From Clavelina lepadiformis (Eukaryota; Chordata; Ascidiacea; Aplousobranchia; Clavelinidae), in the NCBI RefSeq assembly GCF_947623445.1, contig NC_135245.1:3169501-3233500 (forward strand): a stretch of 64,000 nt of DNA, in the 5' to 3' direction. Made by a program: the position numbers and the translations under genes. Position 1 is the first letter of the stretch. Each line of letters begins with the position of its first letter. The notes under the pieces were generated by a model. That model saw nothing but the letters and a program-made list of their open reading frames with translations, was not told the DNA's origin and ran no database searches. Positions 39,201 to 55,236 of the stretch are shown here, piece by piece.

Positions 39201-40985
39201 TACTCTTGTGCGTTTTATGCGATCAGTGCCAATTACTGCAGTATAGCACAGGTGCAATTCATTTATTACGCAACACTACAGTATTTTAAATGCGTTGTTT
39301 GTCTTTACGCATGACCATGAAACGAACAATCGATTTTCCGCTTAATTCGGACAAAGCCGTTTCTCCGCTTAATTCGGCCAAAAGTGAGCGGAACCAAAGT
39401 GTCCGAATTAAGCGGAGTCGACTGTAGAACATAACCTAGCGCGTGTAGTGTTGAAATAACTTCTAAAGAAACATCCCATTCTTCATTGCGAACAAAACTA
39501 AGCTTACGCTTATTGCTGATCGCAAAGTATTTTGCACTGACGGTACACGGTAACTTTCGGCCTGCCCGAAACATAGGCTATTCAGAAAACTTTGTCTTCT
39601 CTCAAAATCCCTTTTTCTTCTTGGTATCCCCAAGAGAGACATTTTTTCCCCAATAGAGACATTTTTGCACACTTGGCGCGGCGCACTTTAACAACGAACC
39701 ATCCATACATTTGTCGATTCATGTACATTTGGCGATTCACGCATACATTCATCGAATCACGTACATTTGGCGATTCACGCATACATTTGTCGAATCACGT
39801 ACATTTGGCGATTCACGCATACATTTGTCGAATCACGTACATTTGGCGATTCACGCATACATTCATCGAATCACGTACATTTGGCGATTCACGCATACAT
39901 TTGTCGAATCACGTACATTTGGCGATTCACGCATACATTTGTCGAATCACGTACATTTGGCGATTCACGCATACATTTGTCGAATCACGTACATTTGGCG
40001 ATTCATGCATGCATTTACCGAATCATGTACATTTGGCGATTCATGCATGCATTTACCGAATCATGTACATTTAGCGATTCATGCACTTTTGGCAAATCAT
40101 CTATACATTTGCCGATCCATCTATACTTGGCAATTCATGAAGACGTTATGTGATTCATACGTACTTTTATAGAATCATTTAGTGCTTTTAGGAATGCATG
40201 TTTGTTTAATCACGTATGAATTTTGCAAATTGGTTCGCCCATTTTTAATTCACGAAGACTAATTTCCAATCATTTGGCCATTTTATAATTCATGGTATAA
40301 GTTACATGATTCAAAAAACCGACATGTGATTAACAAAACTGCAATCCGATTAAAGAAAATACCATTTGCCATTAGGCATTGTAACTTGCCAACAGCCAGT
40401 TTGCTTTGCAGTTGTTATATCTGACTTAAAATGTCGTGGTTTGATTTGAAAAATCAAGTTTATAAAACTGTGGTGTAATTGTAAATGTTGCGAAACCATT
40501 TTGAAAATTGCCATATGAATCGTGCAACAGCAATCACAGAAAAGACCGTTTGATTGCCGGCTTTGGCGTTTGGCTTGTTGTTTCGTGATTTGAATCTATA
40601 AAGTTACGTTTGAAAACCTTCCAATCAAATTATGAAAACAAAACATAATTTGCAAAGTTCCCATTCAATTTAACATTTTGCTATTTTTGCGGCGTTGGCG
40701 TTCCATAATTATTGTCTCATAAGCCTAAGTATTACTGTACTTGCTATCAATCTAAAATGTTCTTCAATGGAGTATAGATATGTAAACTTCACCTGGGTGC
40801 AACATACCAAGGTAGCTGGTTTAAGAGGTTATAACAACGACATACCTTCCTTTTGCGTTGCAATTGCTGTGAAGCGTATAGAGTAGCTCGCTCCCATCTA
40901 TTACAATCGTTGTATTGGAAACTTTTACTTTCGATAAAACTCCTTGATTTTTTTCCAAAAAGGTTTGAAATCCTTTGATACCCAT
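33287..40985 (-). CDS. Asteroid homolog (ASTE1-like) XPG/FEN-family nuclease, six exons (565 aa)
   Basis: The family members are structure-specific DNA endonucleases of the XPG/FEN1 type. Exons in transcript order: 40985-40846, 36360-36271, 35345-35263, 35006-34819, 34703-34563, 34342-33287; all phases match. The protein opens MGIKGFQTFLE, the XPG N-terminal motif, with metal-ligand Asp 30 (VIDGSELLY) and Asp 76 (PIIIFDG). The XPG-I part has KDTDEDIAAIS around 124-134 and VVATDTIFCAYNL around 141-152. Exon 5 and the long last exon resemble the asteroid C-terminal region (FAETYNMDRQAIS). The usual second Asp of the DSD motif is Ile 147 here, so one catalytic ligand may be lost. Exon 3 is the least certain. 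Intron 1 (36361-40845) contains the giant foldback element. Confidence 0.8.
37183..37480 (-). repeat. 38-bp tandem array in the left arm (about 7 units)
   Basis: Units of 38 bp contain GTACATGATTCGG or GTACGTGATTCGA followed by AATGCATGCATGAATCGCC. Four units are of the first subtype and three of the second. Because 38 is not a multiple of three and the unit has no stop on the minus strand, all three frames stay open. The resulting ORFs are artefacts. Confidence 0.85.
37962..38577. mobile_element. hAT MITE nested in the foldback right arm (616 bp)
   Basis: Ends are TAGGGCAACC and GGTTGCCCTA with an exact 8-bp duplication, ataatcac (37954-37961, 38578-38585). The duplicated site is foldback-arm sequence, so the insertion came after the palindrome formed. 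The interior is rich in TTTTGACCTAA-like runs and contains a triple TGACGTCACATCG block at 38212-38246. No ORF. Confidence 0.85.
38596..39424 (+). mobile_element. Pogo/Tigger-like element nested in the foldback right arm (829 bp)
   Basis: Termini CAGTCGAATCCGCTTAATTC and AAGCGGAGTCGACTG are flanked by TA (38594-38595, 39425-39426). Removing it restores pairing of the arms (ATTTCAAA-TA-GAACATAACC against the left arm). It keeps the start of a transposase ORF from ATG 38949 and is a deletion derivative of an autonomous element. Confidence 0.88.
38949..39170 (+). pseudogene. N-terminal HTH fragment of a Tigger/CENP-B-like transposase
   Basis: The frame encodes EKVKLLTKVNEE, then a psq-type helix-turn-helix, LTVRQLVALVGISKRTLQDW, then a basic RGRGLKTERKRLR stretch, the usual start of the pogo/CENP-B DNA-binding region. 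The second HTH and the DDE domain are missing, so the protein cannot be active. Beyond about 39170 the frame continues into unrelated sequence. Confidence 0.65.
39715..40100 (+). repeat. 38-bp tandem array in the right arm (about 9 units)
   Basis: The mirror-image partner of the array at 37183-37480, with nine units. The GTACATTTGGCGATTCACGC subtype is expanded to seven and the ATTTACCGAATCATGTAC subtype reduced to two. Copy number and subtype counts differ from the left arm although neighbouring arm sequence is nearly identical. Confidence 0.85.
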
Positions 40986-41134
40986 CGCTCGAGAATAAGT
41001 TACCCTAACTATCCTGCTAATACTGAAAGAAATACAATGTTGAATAATCTCCTCAATATAATGCTATATTTCTCAAAGATGAAATGTACAGAGTACAGCT
41101 AAACTTCGGGGTTAGTGTTAGGTATACCATATAG

Positions 41135-41526
41135 CAGTGGTGGTCAAACTGCGGCTCACCGGCATGTTTTTTGTGGCTCTTCTAGTCGAATCGTAAAATT
41201 CCAAAAAAAATGTAAAGGCTACCAAGAGTACTGTTTATGAACGTTTCTCTCTTTTTCTTTTCTTTATTTAGGTCAGCATTTCGTTTATGACGTAACATTA
41301 GACATAGAATCCGAAGAGTTAGTTAACAGCAAGTCAACGCAATTTCATTGCTAAGATAGTAAGGTTTAGCTCAGTTTAGTCTACTTAAATACACTGCAAA
41401 ACGAAAACGATGACATCTAATGCTAATGCATTATTTACCGTTTTTGTATTGAAATAATTTTGAGGCTCTCTGGTACTTATATTTTCTGCAAATGGCTCTT
41501 CCATTGAATACATTTGCCAACCTCTG
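41135..41526. mobile_element. hAT MITE (392 bp)
   Basis: Starts CAGTGGTGGTCAAACTGCGG and ends TTTGCCAACCTCTG, with an exact 8-bp duplication, ccatatag (41127-41134, 41527-41534). It lies about 150 bp upstream of the start codon of the asteroid-like nuclease, so it may touch that gene's promoter. No ORF of its own. Confidence 0.85.
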
Positions 41527-41534
41527 CCATATAG

Positions 41535-43267
41535 CGTAGACATATTGACAAGACCAGGACAGTCTACCTCACTCACTGTAAGCAGAGGCGAACTGATGCC
41601 AAGAACACTTGCGCAACAAGTGGTGCAAAACAAAAGTTTTCTCTTGTGTTTGTGCAAAGAAACTATAATCTCGCGGTAGGGGCTTTCCCCAACGCGTAAG
41701 GTCTGTCACCAACGACCAGCGATGGCCCGTGGCAACTAGTGTTGTGATCGCAATTGTTAATAGATTATTCGTAAATCTAACGTTGTACATATTCGTTAAT
41801 AACTGATAGACTAGCTGAGCATCACAGTATGTTGACCAAGCGGACAGTGTTGTTGAATGTGGTTTTTTAAAGTATGCTTAGCGGTCGTATCCCATACACT
41901 ACAAACATCGCATAAAATAGTATGTTTTGTTGTATTGGTTGCTGATATTTTCTCTTAAAATTTGTGTTGTGCTGTAATTGTGTTTGTGTCACGTGTGATC
42001 TCTGGCTAACGTCTCCTCCCTTTTGTGTGACCATAGACTTTTGCCGATCATTTGTTGTTGTCAGTTCACCGTTTTTCGCCTGCATTGTTTGGCGATTTTC
42101 GGGAACACACGACGTAGTCTGCCATGCTTGTTACCACTGCGGCTGGTGCTTGGCCGAGGATTGAAGCGCTGTGGTTACTCTGAGCGATATTTCTTTCGTT
42201 TTCGTTTTACCAAATCTTTGATACCCACGTCATACATCACGCATCACTTTCCCGTAAATTGATCTGGCATATTAAACTCGCTAAAAAGGGTTTAAACCAA
42301 ACTTGTTCACTAGTTTCCTAACTATGAGTTTTTTGAACAACTTTTTAGCAAATGTTGTTTTTGCGCCTATATCAAAGTGAAACATAAGTATGATATAATA
42401 GGCCTGCCACTCTACTTCCGTTTTTTTATATGCCGTTAAAAATAAGCAATTTTTCTTAGAGTAATTAAGTCAAAATAATAGCAAAATATTTAAAAGAATT
42501 TTTATACCTATTAACCAAAAACAATAACCTTTGTCCAGTGGTAAGTATACGTGACCAAATGAGTGTTGCATCATTAACGTTGCATCATTAACGTCAATCA
42601 ATGCAACCAGCCAAACACAAGTTCATACGTAGCATACCAAAACAGCTTTTATTTTCTAAAGCAAGCAGTTGAATGGAATAGAAAGTTACAAAATGACACA
42701 GAACTTTCAGAAGAAAACAACAAATTATACAAAATAATTGAGCATATAGCTTACATTCAGGTTAAAATTGCAGTTACAAAGAACGAACAAGTTCAGCACA
42801 CAACGTACTTGCAATATATGACAAAGTAAAATCCTGCAATTAAAAATTGATAAGGTATTTGCATATCGTTAAAGTAATGAAAACGAAGCTGTGCGTCTTT
42901 TGGAAGTTATCTGTAGTCGTAAAAATAGATGACAGCCAGTTCGCTTTTTAATTTGCTATAACTTTGACTATTAATTGCTTCTGCAAATGCGAAGGTCATT
43001 GTCCTTATTTAGACCTACAGTTTTCCTGGAAAAGTAGTCGAAGTCATATCAGAAATTCTATTTTGCAAACACAGTATAAATTTAAGCAATGTTTGTTGGA
43101 TATTGCAAAAGTGCAAAGTCATGTTTCATGTCGAAAGGACTCATCAGCATTCAAAGAGTAACACTAAATAACGAAGTACAGCAAATTTTGGCTAAATTTA
43201 GCCCCCGAGATCATGGAAGAACAAAAAAAGAAATTGCAAAACTGACGACACTAGAATCAGTCGAACA
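41535..43267. other. Intergenic, no gene recognised
   Basis: No family resemblance or coherent splice chain. A direct repeat, TGCATCATTAACGT, occurs twice near 42568-42592. The right end lies 3' of protease A and of its anchor exon. Confidence 0.35.
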
Positions 43268-43389
43268 TTATGCAACGAATAGTAGCGAATGCATAACAAC
43301 ACTAAGCATGGCTACAACTGACACCAGGATTATACTCATTTCTCTCTTATCAGCCCCGCCGCCATCGCCATAGTCCGATGTCAAATTCC
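43268..43389 (-). other. Candidate GPI-type anchor exon of protease A, in frame only with a non-GT donor
   Basis: After acceptor TTTTACAG the exon reads, in phase 1, 39 residues: NLTSDYGDGGG..., then a hydrophobic tail around SIILVSVVAMLSVVMHSLL and a stop. Position, phase and composition match the last exons of B and C. The expected donor at 43463/43462 reads GCAG/GAAAGT, with GA in place of GT. The nearest GT donor puts the exon in another frame that soon stops. Either a rare GA-AG intron is used, or the exon is a relic and protease A is now secreted. Confidence 0.6.
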
Positions 43390-43423
43390 CTGTAAAATGC
43401 AATGAACAGTTGAAATATTTGGC

Positions 43424-46037
<2,614 letters not shown>

Positions 46038-48527
46038 ATCACCTTCTATAGATTGTGTAGCAGCTAGCAACTGTTTAAGTTCTGTACTTTCTAACTATAG
46101 CGCTAGCGCTAATAAAGCTCATTTTTTACTTGAAATGTTTGTTCAATGGCTTTCCATTGTTTACCCAAGGTTATACCTTTGTAATGACACTTGTGTCAAC
46201 AGTATCAAAATCACGCTTGCCCGGATTATTGGATAAGTATAGACTAGGAACGAGAAATACCTTTGGATCAGCACAAAGCTACGTTAACAATGGCTAACTA
46301 GAACCGGATTACGTGAAGCACCACATATGGAACAAGCATATAACAAAGATTATTACTCTACATCATATTTGTGTAGGCTGAAGTGAAAGACTTTCTTCAC
46401 AAAGCAACATGCGCTTGAGTTTATTCGGCACGGGATGGTAAGGAAATTACCAAACGTGTCAAACATTTCTTAAGAAAATTTTTTCAGAACATGAAAATGG
46501 AAAGGTATCGCAAGACGTGTGCCTATAAGATCCGTAAATTCTCAAGCTTGGACGACGCTTTGTTTGTTTTTTAATGTTACTCGCTTAACCTTCTGGAAAA
46601 ATTTTTTCAATACCGTTTCGCTATTTATTGCAGAAAGGAAATTACCACAATGTATATGTTTTTCTTACACTGCAGTATGTTATGATTTTTCCAAAGATGG
46701 CGCCCATTTCGTAGCTGCGTTTCCACCTTTCGACTGTTAGCAACTGTCTACAACTTATACAAATACTATCATGACGAAATCATTTTCAGAATGCAATCCA
46801 AGCAATTATTAAAACAATAAATTTACAAGCATTAATTATCAAAACAAGCCAATCAATGTACCGATATCAACGTTAAAATGGAATTAATAGTTTGAGAATG
46901 GGTAACAACATTATGACGTAACAAACGATTTCGCGGAATTTATTTTAGGTATCCTATGAGTAAGTGTCACGCGCTATCGCTAGGAGAGTCGATGCAGTTA
47001 AAAAATGCTAACTAGAGTACTCTATACAATGCTCAAAACCTGAAATATCCAGATATTCCTAGCCATCGGAGAAAGCAGGAAACAGACATGCAGTAATGAC
47101 GTTGAAAAATCTTAGCTTGTATGAGGACCTTGGTCCTTGGTAGATGTTAACCTTTAACAATTTCATTATTTTGTTGCGGTGTTGATATTTGATATTCGTC
47201 ACAAATAAGGCGATGTCCGATGGGCGATGAGAACACACTGTGAATTGTGAGGAGGTATTAACCTATGATGTCACAACGTGAATTGGCTTGTCATTCTAGC
47301 GTTGAAGATGAGTATTATGTAGAGACCGCTCTACAACTTAGGTGTATTACAATATATCAAAACTCAATGAAATGTTTACCAAATAGCCTATGGTATGATA
47401 TTGACATATTTACCCTCATACACAGAGAATAAATTTACTGCACAACCTAATATGGTATGGTTGGCTATGGTTTTCCAAAACCCGAGCTCCTTTCTCCTAA
47501 CTAAGACAATTTTTGGCAGCAACATTTTTATTTTTGTTTTAGGTGATCCTTAACAAAATCGGTATAATGTGAGAACCACTCTAAAAAGCAGAAATTGGCT
47601 GTTGGAATTTATTTAGCTAAAAGTCTGTAATCAACCGGTTTTCCTTTCCCACAGCAACATTTAACGGCAACCGGTACTTGAAAACTTCATCTATAAGTCT
47701 TACATGAATAAAACCTTGAGTAACATGTCGCAAAATGCACACTTTCAAAGGAGTAACTGTAATTAAACTAGTAACCAGCCATGGGCGTTTAACTGCAAAC
47801 CGATCAGCAATAAACTACGTTTACACGTGGGAATGACAACCAGGTTTCGTTCATTGAGATTGAGATTTGACGCGTCAAAAACGTGCGAGGTCTCGCGAAC
47901 AGAAATCGTTTCATGAATGAATGAAATCATGAATGAACGACTTAATTAGAGGTTTCATTCCTGGTTTCAGATCGCTTCGTCATCATGAAAAATTATCCTT
48001 ATTATCCTTTGGTCATTACTAGGGATGTACCGCGATTAAATTTCGCTTTGTAAAATATTTGTGATTCTAGGCTTTCAGTTCGTCAAAACGTTTCTGTATT
48101 TGCACATTAAAAGTGAAAAGGAAATCAAAAGACATAGAACTTAAACGTAGACCTTGTTCACGACCATATAGTGATCTAAAAGTGTTTCATGACAACGCCA
48201 CTAACTTAAACTTAAATAAGCGTCAGGAATGAATATTTGTGGATGTTTTATTATGAAGCAGGTAACAAAATGACAAAGCATATAAGGGGACATATGAATG
48301 GTGACTCGTCACCAGTACTAAAAGAAACTGCAAATACAAAGGAAGAACTTCCCAGCACTACCAAAGCAACAAAAAGCTATTTTCTGAGATTTCATTGTCT
48401 CTGTTGTTTAGGTTGTTATTTGAGCTCTGTACGATTTCAAAGCATCTAATCCAACATGGCGTGATTAGTTATTACCTTACTCTTGAAAGATGCTCGGTCT
48501 TGTACTGCCCAAACCGACATCGGCATC
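46038..48527. other. Divergent intergenic region between proteases A and B
   Basis: Head-to-head spacer of 2.5 kb that should hold both promoters. No gene and no clear core promoter motif. A TAGGGATGTACCG sequence near 48020 resembles a hAT end but has no partner. Confidence 0.35.
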
Positions 48528-51213
<2,686 letters not shown>

Positions 51214-53811
51214 TGTGAAAAAATTCTTTTGCAATTTGACAGTAAATGACGGACTTTATGACATCATAAGACGACGTTGATTCAATCGGTAAATTTAATT
51301 TTCGGGCCTAACTCGGACTTAAAATTAACTTTTCCAGTTCGGACTTGTATTTTTACTTTTGGGCCGGTTTTGGGTTAAAAAATATAAGGCCCCATTACAA
51401 ATCAGCATTTTACTAAAAATTATTTTTTTGCAAGTTGTAAATTTATCTCGCTTTCACGATCCCTGTATGTACAGTATTATATATTTTTTCACTGTTATTT
51501 CAACACACTTGCACTTCGACGTAACTTTGCGTACGTTTGATTATTTACCAAAGTCAGAGAGATCTTAGAAGTTGTAAATGTAAACGTAAATGTAGTTTTT
51601 GTTTTTATTTCTTTTACAAAAACACGCCAATAAATTTATATGATAAAATCATATGTTACATTTTCACGCATCATAGCTACAACGACTCCCAAGCTGTTTC
51701 TACATCTAACCTAAACAACAAAACCACCGACCCAAAATCAAGGTGTTAGCATATTTATGACATATCAGCTTGAGTTGCGGTAAAATATCCTTGTATTCTA
51801 ATACTAAAAGTTTATTTAAGGGTAATTATGTCAACTCTCAGAAGCGTCACATCACAATTACAGGTGTAACAGAATGACAGACATTCGCTGGCAGTTGACG
51901 TTCAGTAATCTTAAGATATCTAGTAGCCTACGTAGGCCTAATTGTATATATGTACTTATGCATTTTCGTCAATTGTTACCGTTTATGTTATTGTTATTTA
52001 CTTCTTTTGTTACCACATGTTTTGCATGTTCTATACACTGTCATTCATGTGTTTAAAATTTAAACACAATTTTACTTCTTTAAACATGTTAAAGTGTTTA
52101 ATTATGTGCTTAAGTGTATAGAATTTGTTACTTTGACAAAATTTTAACACTTTATGGGTTAAACACCACAATCCATGACATGTTTAATAATGATTTATGC
52201 CTATTCTACACTTTTTGCTTACTTATAAGCTATAACGTTTAAATTGTTATAACGTTATAACGTTTAAATTGTTAAACACATAACACAAAGATTACAAAAT
52301 GTGTCAAACCAAAAGGTGTTTAGGAGGAATGTGTTTATTTTAATGAGTTTTATTGCATCATAACTTATACTTTAAGTTGCTTTAGAAAGAATCTATCAAA
52401 AACAGTTTACATTTTCTTTTAACCATATATTTATTTTCAAATTTTGTGGCTCAAGTTGGAACCAGTTTTTTCGGTTTGCACGCGTTCTTTTCTTAAGCAA
52501 GTCGAGCATATATTAATATCATCAGCGGAATAAGTTTAAATGACTTGAATACTTCAGCCAAAGCAAGAAAATTTCGTAGTTTTTGCATACCTAACTAAAC
52601 GCGGACTTAGTTTTGTATCATCGGTCGATTGCCGTATACCAATATTTTTGTTTTTTTGAATAATGATCGTGTTCCATTGAAAACACTAATAGCTTAAGGG
52701 CACCTTTTTCGGTACTATATGCTTTAGACTTGTTCGCATTACCCAATTACAAGAGCTATTGCTCAGTATAGATTTGTATCTCAAACTCAATTCTTGGGTT
52801 TAAAGTTGGACAATGGAATAAAACCAACAATTTGTATAGTTCTCTTAAACTCATAAAATATTTGCCCCCCTCCCAATTTTTTTTCCGGCTACGCCACTGG
52901 CTGTGATTGGTTTTCAAGTAAAGCCATTCACCCAGGAATGGAGAGTGAGAAACCAATTACCATACTTTGCCCATCAAAGTTTAAAATCACTCGGGTGTAG
53001 CCTAACGTGGGCGTTCTCTTTTCGTCTTTTGATTGAAAGGTAAATGACAAGCGTTCACAATCAGTTAGTCGTTAGTGGAACGTCAGAATAACGTTTTTTC
53101 ATATAATGTAAAATGTGTATCTGAAAATAGTAGGATATAACTATTTATTCTATGTTTAAATAACTCAAAACCTAAACTATTAAAGTTAAAAACTTTCATA
53201 ACATTACATTAAACGTATTGTTTTACATTGGAAAAAGCAATTGTTGTTTTTATTTGTTTTTTATCCAGCAAGTTTGCCATTTCAAAATTATTTTAAGTTT
53301 TATGAAATAACATGTTAAATTCTACCATGGTCAAAAATATGGGCGCGCATATACCTCCTTCAGGCAGCTAGGCTACAAGTTATCTCTAAAATCTGAATCC
53401 TCTTTTCTGCTTACATAAAGACAGCGAATTGTTTTATGATATTTCGTAGGGCAATAGCTTATTGTCACAGTTTATTTTTTGTAGCCTATATAGGTAGCCT
53501 GGTGTAGCGTATTTCGCTGTATGGTTCAGGTTTGTTACTACAAGCTAGGCCTATAGGCCTATATTCCAGGCAGAAAGGTTTACAGAGTTACAGACAATAA
53601 CAAATACTTATAGCATGTTTTCGATACCCGGTGTTGCCATACCGTTGTAATGCTCTTGGGCAAGGCATTGGCCTTCGGTAAGCATTTGATTTTGATAATT
53701 TAATATTTGCAAAATTGTTGTAGTAACTGTAATGATAAATTTCCTACATTATAAAATATTTTTGTACTTAATATAGGCTATAACAGTTTATACTAAGCTG
53801 TTTCTTTACAG
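51214..53811. other. Intergenic between protease B and the unknown gene
   Basis: AT-rich, no gene recognised. The stretch 52050-52300 is full of short TTTAAACAC and GTGTTTAA motifs in both orientations, also seen near 56170-56300, perhaps a decayed MITE family. Near 53625-53690 a GTTGTAATGCTCTTGGGCAA block resembles the SINE at 54056-54215. Confidence 0.35.
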
Positions 53812-55236
53812 GCGTTTTCTGTAGAAAGGCATTGGAAAAGCTTAGAAACTTATGTTGGAATAGAAGCCATCCACCTGTGCCATCACATGTATAGTAAACA
53901 ACCATCATCATCAGGTTTCCTTCAGCTGCAAAGACTGACAGGTGATGCAGAATTATATATTTTTGATCCACATGAAATTTATATTATTGGCAATATTGAG
54001 TTAATTTTAAAATATACTGCCAAAAAGTGTTGCTTCAGTGGTGGATTGGTTTAGCACCAGGTTCAAACAATGCGGACTTATTGCAAATGTTCAGTGTTAC
54101 TACTTTTGTAATGTTCTTGGGTAAGGCATTATTAACCTTTACTCTTCTGGTCCCGTTGAGCAGTGTCATGGTTGGTCAATACGTTATAAAAATCAATAAA
54201 CAAATAAAAATTGAGTTTTTGTGGAAAACTGCAGAGGGTGGAGGAATCATTGCCGAGTCCGAGTCTTCCACAAACGAAACGATTAACGACGTTCCTCAGG
54301 CCGAGAAGAAATATTCTGATACCTTATCAAAAAGCTTAAATAATAATTACATCTCACTACTGTTTTAAAAGCTATATTGTTTAGTTTTATATTTGTAATC
54401 ACTGTAGATTCAGAATGGACAAAAAAAGGCTACTGAAGTTATTAGACAGCAATTAGAAAAGGAAGAATCAGAATGGGAATATGGTCTACTAAAACATGTA
54501 TTTAAGACCAATACTGTCTTTCAACAAGAAGCAATTAGTTTAATGAAAGATGGTTGCGTTGGTGGAATCATTGAAAAGTTTTCATTATTAGGACAAATGC
54601 TTTTTGTTAGTGTTTGAAAGAAACTATGGTAAGGCGTTTTAGATTTTGATGCTTTCGTAAGAGATTACAGTTGTAGATCATGTTTAGAGGCTGCAACATG
54701 GTTATTGATATGACGATAAATTATGCAGATTGAGGAAAAATTCAGAAACGTTTATCAATTTGATTACAATGCGATTGAAGAGGCTTGCGTAAGCATGCTA
54801 ACCACACTAGACAACAAATGTAACAGCAATGTTGAGCGGCAATGTCATGAGACTGAGGTGAGCAATCTGAGCATTCATCCAGCAATTAACAAAAATCAAA
54901 TTTTGTTGTTTGTGTATTAGTTTATTGCTTTGTTGAAGAATAATGTGTTCAGATCTTGAGACTCTTGATATATATTGAGGGAAAAATAGATTCATTATTA
55001 ATAGTGTAACAACCTAACAAAACTTTTGACATAGGATCCATCATCAGAGAAAGAACTTAATCTCTTTTTGAGGTCACAAAAACAACTTTGGCCGACCCGC
55101 AAAACAAAATTTTTGATGCAATGCAGACTGTTAATGTGAGTTGTAGTAGCTTTATTTAACTGGTGGTTTTACAGAACAATTTGTATACATTGACATTTTT
55201 TGTTTTAATTTTTGAAGGCATGTTGGATTAGTTTGA
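53812..55236 (+). CDS. Possible multi-exon gene of unknown function (partial model)
   Basis: I do not recognise the product. Four consecutive segments keep phase across good splice sites: 54414-54605 (QQLEKEESEWEYGLLKHVFK), 54729-54857 (EEKFRNVYQFDYNAIEEACV), 55035-55135 (DPSSEKELNLFLRSQKQLW) and 55218-55236, which ends in a stop. Upstream, 53812-53941 also reads as an exon (FSVERHWKSLETYVGIEAIH) between an acceptor and a GTGATG donor, but how it joins is unclear because a SINE-like copy lies between. The predicted protein is acidic, Lys/Glu-rich and mostly helical-looking, with no signal peptide or recognisable domain. It lies between proteases B and C on the same strand. Confidence 0.35.
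54056..54215 (+). repeat. SINE/LINE-tail-like repeat
   Basis: The order TTGTAATGTTCTTGGGTAAG, CCTTTACTCTTCTGGTCCCG, GGTCAATACGTTATAAAAAT and a short A-rich AAT/AAAC tail recalls the 3' part of L2-like LINEs and SINEs in deuterostomes. A related block at 53625-53690 supports a dispersed repeat. It makes the exon-like frames here doubtful. Confidence 0.45.

Larger units (their letters stand above)
36727..40707. mobile_element. Giant foldback (long inverted repeat) element with nested insertions
   Basis: Outer ends are TATGGAACGCCAACGCCGCA and its reverse complement, flanked by an exact ATTATT duplication (36721-36726, 40708-40713); an 8-bp TAATTATT reading is possible. The left arm spans about 36727-37797, the loop about 37798-37919, and the right arm runs from about 37920 to 40707. 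The right arm is interrupted by a hAT MITE (37962-38577) and a pogo-like element (38596-39424); once these are ignored the arms pair continuously into the loop. Arm interiors are almost identical: both encode the same 69-residue ORF frame. Each arm has a 38-bp tandem array, 7 units left and 9 right, and the right arm keeps about 150 bp (40110-40265) absent on the left. No transposase is visible, so it is non-autonomous. Confidence 0.85.

Noticed and set aside
37463-39672. Identical 69-residue ORFs starting MCKNVSIGEKMSLLG, one in each arm
   Set aside because: The identity reflects the inverted repeat, not selection for a protein; no family resemblance and no start or splice context.
41385-41790. 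Two overlapping minus-strand ORFs of 73-90 residues
   Set aside because: They straddle the right end of the hAT MITE at 41135-41526 and show no conserved motif.
48018-48035. Another hAT insertion beginning TAGGGATGTACCG
   Set aside because: No partner end or target duplication was found nearby.
54027-54368. 113-residue ORF with a hydrophobic N-terminal half
   Set aside because: Its first half coincides with a SINE/LINE-tail-like repeat, so the membrane-like stretch is probably accidental.
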